Positions 24,021 to 32,544 of a stretch of 45,182 bases of DNA are shown piece after piece. Below the pieces are notes generated by a model, which had not been told where the DNA came from, did not search any database, and saw only the letters and a list, made by a program, of their open reading frames with translations. The first letter of the stretch is position 1. Every line of letters begins with the position of its first letter. The DNA is taken from NCBI GenBank assembly GCA_031266215.1, contig JAISBL010000079.1, positions 1-45,182 of the forward strand, written 5' to 3'. Source of the stretch: Tannerellaceae bacterium (GTDB lineage Bacteria; Bacteroidota; Bacteroidia; Bacteroidales; Tannerellaceae). The position numbers were made by a program, and so were the translations under genes.

Positions 24021-25664
24021 TTATTCTTCAACTTTCAGACGTTCGCCGGCATCGGCGACAATGCTCCGGTAGTACGCTTCATCGTAGCCGGGGAAATCGG
24101 GAGAAGCGGGCAGGCCGTAAGGATTGCGTTTGAACTGTCCGTTCTCTTCTTTCTTCACGTTCCCGTCTATATATTTAACCAGCAGGTATTCTCCTAATTC
24201 TTTCCAACGGCCGGTAGCGTCCCGGGCAGTTGTTGCGCTGAACCACGTGAGAAACTTACGGGCTTCCTCCGGGCTTTTTGCCAGCAGTTCCAGTGCTGAT
24301 TTATCAATTGCCGGAAGACTGTTCTTATAACCGGCTTCCAACTCGTTTTGGACTTTACGTATATCTTCAATTATGAAATTGTACTTGCCATACGCCATAT
24401 TAGCTACCCAGTTATGAATCCAGAAGGCCGACGTCCACGAGAAATTGTACATATCTCCATTGCCGACACGGTAGCACTCCGGAGCCGCCAGCATGGAACT
24501 GTAAAGCGGTGTAAAGACCGCCATATCAGCATCGTCAACACCAAACCAGAGTACGCCTCCAATCTCGTCAGGCAGCCAGTTACGCATTTGCGGAACAATC
24601 ACAAAACCGGTCTGCTGCGTGGCTATGGCGCGCTCATTTACGTAGGTTTGTCCATCTACGGTGAAGTTCATAGGACGCCAGCGATAGGGTGATTTATACG
24701 GGCCTGCACCAATGTCTTTTGTCATATCGAGGTCGGTACCTTCGTAATGGTCACGCATACAATTTTGCACATCCTGCACCGAGAGCTTCCTGTCCGGTTT
24801 TATATACAGTGGCATAGGTTCTTTGGAAGGGTCTCCTTTTACGAAATCGGCATATCTGTCCATTGTCTTGTCATATTTGCGGAAAAACGACCATACACGG
24901 GCTTCGCAACCTCTTAGTCCGCTGAAGTCATATGGATTGTAAGCCCTGGCAAAGCTAAACTCCCCGTCTTTGCCACTGAAATAGCCTCTTTCGCGCGCTA
25001 CGGAAACCACATCAGGCGAATACAGGCAATTTTCTTTATCGCTGAAAGGTATCTGCTGTATACGCGCCTGATTGGCATGTGCGGAGATGCAATCATCGGG
25101 GATACGTATGGCTACCCATACGGCTCCTTTGTTGCCTGCCCCTTTACCTATCATTTCCATAATCCACACCTCGTTTTTGTCGGCAATAGAGAATGACTCG
25201 CCGCTGCTGTGATAGCCATACTCGGCCACTAAACCGGTCATTACCCGGATAGCTTCACGGGCAGTCCTGGAACGTTGCAGGGCGATGTATATCAGACTGC
25301 CGTAATCCATTATCCCGGTTGAGTCTGCCAGTTCGTGACGTCCCCCCCAGGTGCTTTCCGTAATGGCAACCTGGTATTCGTTCATATTACCGATTACCGA
25401 GTAAGTCTGCCTGGCCTGAGGTATTTGCCCCAGGTGCATCCCTGAGTCCCATTCAACCACATCGAGCATGGCGCCCTCAGGCCATGTCGCCGCCGGCCAG
25501 TGATATAACTCTCCGTACAGCGTATGCGAGTCGGCCGCATAACTGATTATTACCGAGCCGTCAACAGAGGCTCTTTTTCCTATAAGCAAATCCGTGCAGG
25601 CTATGGCTTCCACACCTGCAAGCAGGGCTGCACATGCAACCAATGTTGTCCAGTTTCTTTTCAT
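24021..25664 (-). CDS. C69-family dipeptidase
   Basis: A 547-aa secreted peptidase of family C69 (peptidase U34), an N-terminal-nucleophile hydrolase that cleaves dipeptides. The ATG at 25664 gives the signal peptide MKRNWTTLVACAALLAGVEA; an earlier in-frame start (25745) adds a hydrophilic extension and is unlikely. Cys23 in EAIACTDLLIGKRASVDGS is the expected nucleophile exposed by processing, followed by the family pattern SVIISYAADSHTLYGELYHW and QVAITESTWGG. It probably acts in the periplasm in peptide use, which fits an amino-acid-fermenting oral or gut bacterium. It is a monocistronic unit with its own promoter and terminator. Confidence 0.88.
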   Translation of the reverse strand: MKRNWTTLVACAALLAGVEAIACTDLLIGKRASVDGSVIISYAADSHTLYGELYHWPAATWPEGAMLDVVEWDSGMHLGQIPQARQTYSVIGNMNEYQVAITESTWGGRHELADSTGIMDYGSLIYIALQRSRTAREAIRVMTGLVAEYGYHSSGESFSIADKNEVWIMEMIGKGAGNKGAVWVAIRIPDDCISAHANQARIQQIPFSDKENCLYSPDVVSVARERGYFSGKDGEFSFARAYNPYDFSGLRGCEARVWSFFRKYDKTMDRYADFVKGDPSKEPMPLYIKPDRKLSVQDVQNCMRDHYEGTDLDMTKDIGAGPYKSPYRWRPMNFTVDGQTYVNERAIATQQTGFVIVPQMRNWLPDEIGGVLWFGVDDADMAVFTPLYSSMLAAPECYRVGNGDMYNFSWTSAFWIHNWVANMAYGKYNFIIEDIRKVQNELEAGYKNSLPAIDKSALELLAKSPEEARKFLTWFSATTARDATGRWKELGEYLLVKYIDGNVKKEENGQFKRNPYGLPASPDFPGYDEAYYRSIVADAGERLKVEE

Positions 25665-25684
25665 ACTTAATCTGTTTTTTGTTA

Positions 25685-25692
25685 CAAAAGTA
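25685..25692 (-). promoter_or_regulatory. -7 box of the C69 peptidase gene
   Basis: TACTTTTG on the minus strand matches TAnnTTTG, 20 bp before the chosen ATG. This supports the start at 25664, since the longer frame would begin upstream of the promoter. Confidence 0.55.
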
Positions 25693-25904
25693 TACTTTTT
25701 ATCCAAATTGCCCGGTGGTGTATGTTCATGAGTCAGGGCTGACACATTTAATACTCCGGTAATTTATGTCGATATTCCGACTTCAACGCGGTCATGAATC
25801 TTTTCCGTTTGTTGCCGGCGGAATAGCCGCAATAATGCAGGCACATATTTAAGAATGATATTGAAGTTCTTTGCAGTATTGCCTTTTCTTTTTATGGAAG
25901 AGGG

Positions 25905-26002
25905 GTTGGGTTAGCTTCCAACAGTAAGTTGGATTAGCTCCCAACAGTGAGTTGGGTTAACTTCCAACGGCGTGTTGGGTTAGCTTCCAACACGCTGTTG
26001 GG
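25905..26002. repeat. Array C: palindromes with an exact 23-bp period
   Basis: Units GTTGGG-TTAGCT-TCCAAC (6-bp arms, 6-bp gap) start at 25905, 25928, 25951 and 25974, and a final half unit GTTGGG starts at 25997; all are exactly 23 bp apart. Linkers are 5 bp. Some arms change on one side only (GTTGGA with CCCAAC), leaving symmetry mostly intact. On the plus strand the last pair CCAACA-CGC-TGTTGG runs into a T6 tract and looks like an intrinsic terminator. The array lies between the divergent C69 peptidase and the B12 riboswitch. It shares no sequence with arrays A, B and D. Confidence 0.93.
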
Positions 26003-26082
26003 TGTTTTTTGTCGTGGTGCATAATCTTAAATGCGTCTGCCCTGGTTCATGAGTAAGAATTATTTCGTAGTTTTACCGCCGG

Positions 26083-26262
26083 TTTTGGTGTCTTTTTCCG
26101 TATTCACGGAAAAGATGAAAAGGGAATCAGGTGTAAATCCTGAACAGACCCGCTGCTGTAAGCTCCACCAAAGTCTTTGAACAATACTCAAACCACTGTT
26201 CACATAGAGGAATGGGAAGGACGTTTCAAAGATGGAGCAAGTCAGAAGACCTGCCAAAATGA
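26083..26262 (+). promoter_or_regulatory. Cobalamin (AdoCbl) riboswitch
   Basis: The conserved core is clear: AAAAGGGAATCAGGTGTAAA (26120 region), then TCCTGAACAGACCCGCTGCTG, an internal CCACTGTTCAC, then GGGAAGGACG and a closing GGAGCAAGTCAGAAGACCTGCC. This is the B12-box architecture. It lies in the leader of the TonB-dependent receptor starting at 26400, leaving about 140 nt for the expression platform. In this arrangement bound cobalamin normally turns the transporter off. Confidence 0.95.
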
Positions 26263-26399
26263 TTTGGTTTAAAGCTTTCGAGGAATAAAGCTTGAGACAA
26301 ACAGGGCAGGGCCTTTTACGTTCCTGCGGTTTATCCCGGCATTGAGTATTGTTTTCCTGCACGAAAGCTGTTTAATTGTTGAATTGAAACGGCTTTTTT

Positions 26400-28454
26400 A
26401 TGTATTTGTACAAACTCGTCTTTGCGGGCCTGCTGCCCGCCCTTAGTGTTGCTTCTTCAGCCCAGAGCACATTGGACAGTCTCCGGATGCTTGACGAAGT
26501 AGTAGTTGTAGCCAGTCGCTATCGCGAAGTTATCCCCTCCCAGAAACTTTCGGGAAAAGAGCTGGAAGCGCTCAACAGCTTTTCCGTGGCCGACGCCATA
26601 CGTTATTTCTCCGGTATACAGATAAAGGATTATGGTGGCATAGGAGGCCTTAAAACAGTTGACATACGCAGCATGGGGAGCCATCACATGGGAGTTTTCT
26701 ATGATGGGATCCAACTTGGTAACGCGCAGAATGGGCAAACAGACCTGGGGAAGTTCTCGCTCGACAATATTGAGGAAATATCCCTCTACAACGGCCAGAA
26801 GAGCGAAATCTTCCAGTCTGCCAAAGACTTTGGCTCGGCAGGGACGATTTACCTGCGCACTGCACGCCCGCGCTTTACCGGCGGTAAGACAAGGAACATA
26901 AAGGCATTCCTCCGCACAGGCTCTTTCGACCTCGTCAATCCGTCCATCCTGTGGGAACAAAAATTGAGCGAGCATGTCAGTTCATCGTTCAACGCCGAAT
27001 ATGTATACGCCTCGGGGAGGTATAAATTCCGCTATCGCAAAACGCTCCAGGACGGGACGACGGCGTGGGACACGACAGCCATCCGCAAGAATGGCGACAT
27101 TCATTCCCTGCGCCTGGAGGGCGGCCTGAATGGTTTTGTCGAAAAGGGGAAATGGGACGCCAGGGCGTATTTCTATGACTCGGGACGGGGAATCCCCGGA
27201 GCTATTGTTAATAATGTATGGAAACGCTCTCAGAGGCAATGGGACAGGAATTTCTTCGCTCAGGGCAGTTTCCGCAGGGAACTGTCAGAACGGTACGACC
27301 TGCTTGTCAACCTGAAGTATGCCGCCGACAAGATGCGCTACCTCAACCCCGACACCACGCTCATGTATATCGACAATACGTTCAGACAGCAGGAGATATA
27401 CGCTTCGGTGGCCAATAAGTATGCACTCCTCCCTCAATGGGATATTGATCTTTCGGCCGATTACCAATGGAATACGCTGGACGCCTCCCTGCAGGACTTT
27501 GTGTTTCCCGAGCGGCATACCGCACTTGTGGCGTTGGCTACGGCTTTCGAATGGAAACGGCTTAAGGTACAGGCAAGTCTGCTGGGGACTTTCGTCTTCG
27601 AGAATGTAACGCGCATATTGTACGGAAACGGCGACATGCTGCCCGGCAAACAAACAGGTACGCCTGATGATAAGCAGGAATATACACCGGCTGTTTTCCT
27701 CTCTTACCGGCCCTTTAAGGAGCGCAGTTTCAACCTGCGGACATTCTACAAGCGGATTTTTCGTATGCCTACCTTCAACGATTTGTACTATACGGATGTA
27801 GGAAACATCTCGCTCCGGCCTGAATATACCGTGCAGTATAATGTCGGATTCCAGTATAGCAATTCGTTTGCCAATGCCACGGTCAGCGACCTGAGCATAC
27901 GGGTAGACGCTTATTATAATGAGGTGACCGACAAAATCATTGCCGTTCCCAAGGGCAACGGCCAGTATCGCTGGATGATGATGAACATAGGCTATGTTGA
28001 AATACGGGGCGCAGATGTTTCCGGACAGGTAAGCTGGCAACTGCCTTACGATATACGGTTACGTACAAGTCTGAATTACACTTACCAGAGGGCGCAGGAC
28101 TTCAGCGACCCGTCCGACAACACTCCCCCCGCGGGAACTTACGGCGGACAAATAGCATATATCCCCCGGCACAACGGTTCGGTAATCGCCAATATGAGCT
28201 ATAAATCATGGGATTTGAATTACAGTTTCATATACGTGGGCGAGCGTTATCACAACTCTTCAAACATCCGTGAAAACCATGAGCAGCCCTGGTATACGCA
28301 CGACCTGACTGTTGGGAAATCATTCGACTACAAGCGTCTCAGATGCAGGCTTTCGGTAGAGGTAAACAACATACTCAACCAATACTATGACGTAGTATTG
28401 AACTACCCAATGCCCGGACGCAACTATAAACTTATATTTAAGGTAGAGATATGA
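26400..28454 (+). CDS. btuB: TonB-dependent vitamin B12 receptor BtuB
   Basis: A 684-aa outer-membrane receptor. It has a signal peptide (cleavage near SSAQS), a TonB-box-like DEVVVVAS, a plug domain (about residues 40-160: ADAIRYFSGIQIKDYGGIGG, then VDIRSMGSHHMGVFYDG) and a 22-strand-type barrel ending in PMPGRNYKLIFKVEI. The cobalamin riboswitch upstream and a BtuG-like surface protein downstream identify the substrate as cobalamin or a related corrinoid. In Bacteroides thetaiotaomicron BtuB and BtuG form a stable uptake pair at the outer membrane. Its stop is 5 bp from the stop of the antisense toxin gene. Confidence 0.92.
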   Translation: MYLYKLVFAGLLPALSVASSAQSTLDSLRMLDEVVVVASRYREVIPSQKLSGKELEALNSFSVADAIRYFSGIQIKDYGGIGGLKTVDIRSMGSHHMGVFYDGIQLGNAQNGQTDLGKFSLDNIEEISLYNGQKSEIFQSAKDFGSAGTIYLRTARPRFTGGKTRNIKAFLRTGSFDLVNPSILWEQKLSEHVSSSFNAEYVYASGRYKFRYRKTLQDGTTAWDTTAIRKNGDIHSLRLEGGLNGFVEKGKWDARAYFYDSGRGIPGAIVNNVWKRSQRQWDRNFFAQGSFRRELSERYDLLVNLKYAADKMRYLNPDTTLMYIDNTFRQQEIYASVANKYALLPQWDIDLSADYQWNTLDASLQDFVFPERHTALVALATAFEWKRLKVQASLLGTFVFENVTRILYGNGDMLPGKQTGTPDDKQEYTPAVFLSYRPFKERSFNLRTFYKRIFRMPTFNDLYYTDVGNISLRPEYTVQYNVGFQYSNSFANATVSDLSIRVDAYYNEVTDKIIAVPKGNGQYRWMMMNIGYVEIRGADVSGQVSWQLPYDIRLRTSLNYTYQRAQDFSDPSDNTPPAGTYGGQIAYIPRHNGSVIANMSYKSWDLNYSFIYVGERYHNSSNIRENHEQPWYTHDLTVGKSFDYKRLRCRLSVEVNNILNQYYDVVLNYPMPGRNYKLIFKVEI

Positions 28455-28459
28455 GAGGT

Positions 28460-28765
28460 TCAGCGAATAAGGCTTGCCGCCATCACACGCTTGATATGGA
28501 CAGAATCACCTTCGATAAGGTAAATGACGGCTATATTCCTGTAATTTATGCGGCGTGCATCAGGCCCGTAGAGAGACTGGATATAGACGTTTTGAGTAAC
28601 GGCAACAGAAGCAGCATATACGGAAAGTTTTCGAATGATATTATTCAGTTCTCTAACATATCGGAAGGCTGTAAAGGGCTGTTTATATACGTAGCAAATA
28701 GAATCATAGAGACGGTAAATATCCTTTTCCGCCGCATCGGAAAAGATAACGTGAAATCGCTTCAT
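28460..28765 (-). CDS. RelE/ParE family toxin
   Basis: A 101-aa protein of the RelE/ParE superfamily (type II toxin). Family features are the start FHVIFSDAAEKDIYRLYDSI, a helical hairpin with RYVRELNNIIRKL, and the C-terminal strands YGPDARRINYRNIAVIYLIE and VHIKRVMAASLI. ParE members poison gyrase and RelE members cleave mRNA; which applies here cannot be read. The gene starts 26 bp after the stop of the putative antitoxin and converges on btuB. The pair lies antisense within the btuB-btuG locus. Confidence 0.82.
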   Translation of the reverse strand: MKRFHVIFSDAAEKDIYRLYDSICYVYKQPFTAFRYVRELNNIIRKLSVYAASVAVTQNVYIQSLYGPDARRINYRNIAVIYLIEGDSVHIKRVMAASLIR

Positions 28766-28791
28766 AGTTTATGTAAATCTGGTGTGATTCA

Positions 28792-29163
28792 TTATCTGGA
28801 CGATATTGCGGCCAGCCAATGCAGGTCAGGTTCAAAGCCGGAAGGAAGTGAAAGGGGCGTAAATCCTGGATACGGTTCATACCTGAACTCCGGGCTTAAC
28901 AGCAGGTCGTTGGTTACTTCGTCCTCTCTCATTTCGCCGGAATCTACCATCCTCGACACTTTCGCAAAATCAACACCATAATGTTCAGAAAGGTCTTCAT
29001 ATATATTTTCCAACACCTCTTCCCACGGAGCGCCTGCGGGGTCTCCATTCTCGTCGCAGGGAACGACAAACTCCTTCATCTTACCCGCTTCGGGATGTTG
29101 GGCAAGCTCACGGAGGATAGACTGTCCGGCCTGCGTTGTTTCATCTATTTCGATAGCTATCAT
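28792..29163 (-). CDS. Putative antitoxin partner of the RelE/ParE toxin
   Basis: A 123-aa acidic protein directly upstream of the toxin gene on the same strand, the usual antitoxin-first order. The N-terminus (IAIEIDETTQAGQSILRELA) and the acidic helical middle (PWEEVLENIYEDLSEHYGVDFAKVSRMVDSGEM) fit antitoxins annotated beside Bacteroidales RelE/ParE toxins. It lacks an evident helix-turn-helix. The last 30 residues (from about FRYEPYPGF) look unlike an antitoxin and may be a neutral extension or the result of a late frameshift. Autoregulation is suggested by a palindrome just upstream (29174-29185). Confidence 0.65.
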   Translation of the reverse strand: MIAIEIDETTQAGQSILRELAQHPEAGKMKEFVVPCDENGDPAGAPWEEVLENIYEDLSEHYGVDFAKVSRMVDSGEMREDEVTNDLLLSPEFRYEPYPGFTPLSLPSGFEPDLHWLAAISSR

Positions 29164-29173
29164 GATATATAAT

Positions 29174-29185
29174 GTTTAATTAAAC
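29174..29185. promoter_or_regulatory. Palindrome between antitoxin and btuG starts
   Basis: GTTTAATTAAAC is a perfect 12-bp palindrome 11 bp before the antitoxin ATG and 45 bp before the chosen btuG start. The position fits an operator for toxin-antitoxin autoregulation, which could also affect btuG. Confidence 0.45.
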
Positions 29186-29229
29186 ACCCGTCAAAGATAA
29201 TGACAATAAAAACACCGGCAAACACCCTC

Positions 29230-30390
29230 ATGAAACGCAGACAAGCGGTTACGGCCGCATTTGTAACACTAGCTGCGGCAGTCCTCCTTTCAGCATGCCG
29301 CGACGAAAAGGAAATCTTCATTCCCGAAGAGGAAGAAGTGTCCGGACCATCCGTCCCCGGAGAGAACGCCGATATACAGGGATTCTACCTGCTCAATGAA
29401 GGGAACATGGGCAGTAACAAATCCACTCTCGACTACTACGATTTCCGGACGGGCCTATACCGCCGCAATATCTACGCCGAAGCCAACCCCTCCGTGCCTA
29501 AGGAACTGGGCGACGTGGGCAACGACATAAAGATATACGGCAGTAAACTATACGCCGTGATCAACTGCTCAAACAAGGTCGAGGTGATGGACGCCCGGAC
29601 GGCACGGCGGCTGGGGCAGATCAACATTCCCAACTGCCGGTATATACGCTTTCACGGCAGGTACGCCTACGTCACATCGTACGCCGGGCCGGTGGAGCTT
29701 AACCCCGATTATGAGCAGTTGGGTTACGTCGCCAGGGTAGATACGGCCAGCATGATGGTAACAGACCGCTGCCTCGTCGGCTTCCAGCCCGACGAACTGG
29801 AGGTTGTGGGCGATAAGATATATGTAGCTAATTCCGGCGGGTACATGTTCCCCAACTACGAAAGCACGGTTTCGGTCATCGACATTCCCTCTTTCACCGA
29901 GACGGGGCGCATCGAAGTGGCCCGCAACCTCCACCGCCTGCGGGCCGACCGGCACGGTAACCTATGGGTCAGTTCGCGCGGCGACTACTACGATCAGCCC
30001 TCGCGCCTCTACCGGGTAGATACTCGAACCGACAGGCTCGTCGATTCGCTCGACATAGCCGTATCCCACTTCCACCTAGATGGAGACTCGCTCTATCTCT
30101 ACAGCGTGGAATGGAGTTACATCACGATGTCCAACGAAGTGACATATGGCATTGTAGACGTAGCCCGCCGCGAAATCGTCACCCGCAACTTCATCACCGA
30201 CGGCACAGATCAGTCCATCAGGATACCCTACGGCATCATGGTGCACCCTGTGACGAAGGATATATACGTGACCGACGCCCGCAACTACGTCTCGCCGGGT
30301 ACGCTATATTGCTTCGGCCCCGACGGCCGTCAGAAATGGAACGTCCGCACCGGCGACATCCCCGCCCACTTCGTGTTCATGACTCAATAG
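29230..30390 (+). CDS. btuG: BtuG-like cobalamin-binding beta-propeller lipoprotein
   Basis: A 386-aa surface lipoprotein from the ATG at 29230 (Cys23 in LLSAC); an ATG at 29200 would add 10 residues before the signal. Residues about 55-380 form a YncE-like/DUF5074 beta-propeller: GFYLLNEGNMGSNKSTLDYYD is the signature start, and blade repeats such as IYGSKLYAVINCSNKVEVMD, GDKIYVANSG and VDTRTDRLVDSLDI follow. BtuG of B. thetaiotaomicron has this fold, binds cobalamin very tightly at the surface and passes it to BtuB. The pairing with a riboswitch-controlled btuB makes the same role likely. The sequence is clearly GC-richer than the toxin-antitoxin genes upstream. Confidence 0.87.
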   Translation: MKRRQAVTAAFVTLAAAVLLSACRDEKEIFIPEEEEVSGPSVPGENADIQGFYLLNEGNMGSNKSTLDYYDFRTGLYRRNIYAEANPSVPKELGDVGNDIKIYGSKLYAVINCSNKVEVMDARTARRLGQINIPNCRYIRFHGRYAYVTSYAGPVELNPDYEQLGYVARVDTASMMVTDRCLVGFQPDELEVVGDKIYVANSGGYMFPNYESTVSVIDIPSFTETGRIEVARNLHRLRADRHGNLWVSSRGDYYDQPSRLYRVDTRTDRLVDSLDIAVSHFHLDGDSLYLYSVEWSYITMSNEVTYGIVDVARREIVTRNFITDGTDQSIRIPYGIMVHPVTKDIYVTDARNYVSPGTLYCFGPDGRQKWNVRTGDIPAHFVFMTQ

Positions 30391-30457
30391 CCATGAACAC
30401 GCAAGGGCAGGTAAAGACAGACATTAGTACATTATTACACATAACAATAGCAAAGGG

Positions 30458-32224
30458 ATGAAAAAAACAGACAAACACGCCGGGCGCAGGACAAGACGTA
30501 CGGCAACCGCAGTCGCCCTACTCGCAGCGGCACACGCACTGGCGGCACAATCACCCTACATCGACCGGGTGTACGAATATATGCCCGCACCGGGACAATT
30601 CATCAACGAATTACCTGAATACGAACCGGGCGATACCCGCGAAGACATGCGCCGGAAGGCCGAAGAAGCTATCGCACACGACAACCAGGGCATGATCTCG
30701 CTCGGAGGATACGGAGGCTACGTCGTCTTCGGCTTCGACCACATGGTAGAGAACCTCCCCGGGCGATACGACTTCCGCGTCATGGGCAACGCTTTCTATG
30801 CAGAGGCCAACCCCAACGGAGCAGCCTCGCGCGAAGGCGGCAGTTGCGAACCGGGCATCGTCATGGTGTCTTACGACCGTAACGGCAACGGCCTCCCCGA
30901 CGACGAGTGGAACGAGCTCGCCGGCAGCGATTACCGCAAATCCTCCACCGTTCACGGCTATGAGATCACTTACCACCGCCCCGCAGAAGGCAAGACGCCT
31001 GAGCCTCACCCCTCATACCCTTACATCAACGACCTCACCTATATACGCTGGACTACCAACGGGCACGGCGAGGGATACCTCTACCGCAATACTTTCCACA
31101 GCCAGTCGTACTACCCCCTCTGGGTGTCGGAGCCTGCGCTGTCCTTCCGGGGCACTAAGCTGGCCGACAACTATGTGGACGAAAGCGGCACGGGCACTTA
31201 CTACGTGCAGTACGCCTCGCACTGGGGATACGTCGACAACCAGCCCAACACCGACCCGCGGTCGGGCTTCAACATAGAGTGGGCCGTAGACGCAGCCGGC
31301 AATCCCGTCACCCTTCCCGGCATACATTTCGTCAAGGTATACACAGGCGTCAACCAGTATTGCGGATGGCTCGGCGAGACGTCTACCGAAGTACTCGGGG
31401 CCGAAGACCTCCACCTCCTGCCCGACGGCCGAGACGTACTTGTGCCCACCTTCGTCTCCGGGATCAGCCTTGACCGCTCCGGCCTCACCCTGCAGACAGG
31501 CTCCACGGCAAGTCTCCACGCCTCCCTCGCGCCGGCAGACGCCACCAACCGCGCCATTACCTGGCGAAGCCTTACGCCGTCGGTGGCCACAGTCGGCAAC
31601 GACGGCACAGTATCAGCCATCGCCGCAGGCGAAGCCATCATACAAGCCATAGCAAACGATGGGTACTACATCGCCCAATGTCGTGTGAGCGTCAGTCAGG
31701 CCGGCGAACCGGGCCGCGTCTCCGGCGTCAGTCTCGACTATAGCCGGCTCGACATCCCGGCAGGACAATCCGGCCGCCTGCAGGCCACCGTCAGTCCGGC
31801 CACCGCCACCGACAAATCCGTACGCTGGTCTGCTTCAGACTACACCGTGGCCGACGTAACTGCCGACGGACGTGTATACGCCTTCGCCCCCGGAGTCTGC
31901 ACCATCACCGTCACCACCACAGACGGAGGACATACCGCCACCTGCACCGTGCATGTAACAAACGAACCGGACGACGGCACCGCAACCCGGCCTCCCGCCG
32001 ACTCCGCCGCACCCTTCGCATACTTCGCCGGCGGCAATCTGCACCTGTTAAATCTGGAAGGCTGCCGTTGCACTCTCATATCCCTGGCCGGGCAGAGCCT
32101 GTACAGCATACGCCCCGCCTCGCCGCACGAGGTACGCCCCGTCGCCCTGCATCCCGGCGTCTATCTCCTGATAGCCGGCAGGGATGGCAGTCAGACAACC
32201 TTCAAACTCTTTTTCAGGCAATAA
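30458..32224 (+). CDS. Secreted Big2-domain protein of the B12 locus with a T9SS-like C-terminus
   Basis: A 588-aa exported protein with a non-lipoprotein signal peptide (cleavage near ALAAQS). Residues about 28-315 form an uncharacterised domain that I have seen annotated as cell surface protein beside Bacteroides B12 receptors (GYGGYVVFGFDHMVENLPG, YDRNGNGLPDDEWNELAGS). Two Big2 Ig-like domains follow (about 330-415 and 425-500, each with the ITWRS or VRWSA and VSAIAAGE or VYAFAPG signatures). The last 65 residues resemble a T9SS type A sorting domain (LHLLNLEGCRCTLISLAGQS, LHPGVYLLIAGRDG, TFKLFF). It lies 67 bp after btuG. A role in capturing corrinoids or tethering the uptake complex is inferred from context only. 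Confidence 0.75.
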   Translation: MKKTDKHAGRRTRRTATAVALLAAAHALAAQSPYIDRVYEYMPAPGQFINELPEYEPGDTREDMRRKAEEAIAHDNQGMISLGGYGGYVVFGFDHMVENLPGRYDFRVMGNAFYAEANPNGAASREGGSCEPGIVMVSYDRNGNGLPDDEWNELAGSDYRKSSTVHGYEITYHRPAEGKTPEPHPSYPYINDLTYIRWTTNGHGEGYLYRNTFHSQSYYPLWVSEPALSFRGTKLADNYVDESGTGTYYVQYASHWGYVDNQPNTDPRSGFNIEWAVDAAGNPVTLPGIHFVKVYTGVNQYCGWLGETSTEVLGAEDLHLLPDGRDVLVPTFVSGISLDRSGLTLQTGSTASLHASLAPADATNRAITWRSLTPSVATVGNDGTVSAIAAGEAIIQAIANDGYYIAQCRVSVSQAGEPGRVSGVSLDYSRLDIPAGQSGRLQATVSPATATDKSVRWSASDYTVADVTADGRVYAFAPGVCTITVTTTDGGHTATCTVHVTNEPDDGTATRPPADSAAPFAYFAGGNLHLLNLEGCRCTLISLAGQSLYSIRPASPHEVRPVALHPGVYLLIAGRDGSQTTFKLFFRQ

Positions 32225-32544
32225 ACATGACTTAGACGGAAGAAAGAAAAACCCGCAGGCGCCATCATTGTGAGCGAAGCGAAGACTTCCTGTGTCGCAT
32301 TAGCGCGCAGATAACGCAGATTGTAATGTGAACGCAATAAACGCACGGTTATCATACACGCATGCGAATCAGTGATGGCCCGGGGCATTTACGGGCCTGA
32401 CGGAAGGCTGGGGGTGGGAAAGGTTCCTGTGTTTGCTGGCGCCGCAGGCCTTCCTGGCATGGCGGCGCGACCTGCGCGCGGGGCCTTCTGCATGTAGACG
32501 CCGGTTGTCCCGCCCATAGAATGTACCTGCTGTGTCTCAGGCTG
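32225..32544. other. Intergenic region between convergent genes, with a short hairpin
   Basis: A 320-bp gap between the Big2 protein gene and recG. It holds a short GC-rich hairpin, GGCCCG (32377-32382) with CGGGCC (32392-32397), that could act in termination. Otherwise it is GC-rich sequence without a credible open frame or tandem repeat. Confidence 0.5.

Noticed and set aside
28451-28981. Plus-strand open frame of about 176 codons downstream of btuB
   Set aside because: It is the opposite-strand shadow of the toxin and antitoxin genes and has no domain, signal or plausible start of its own.
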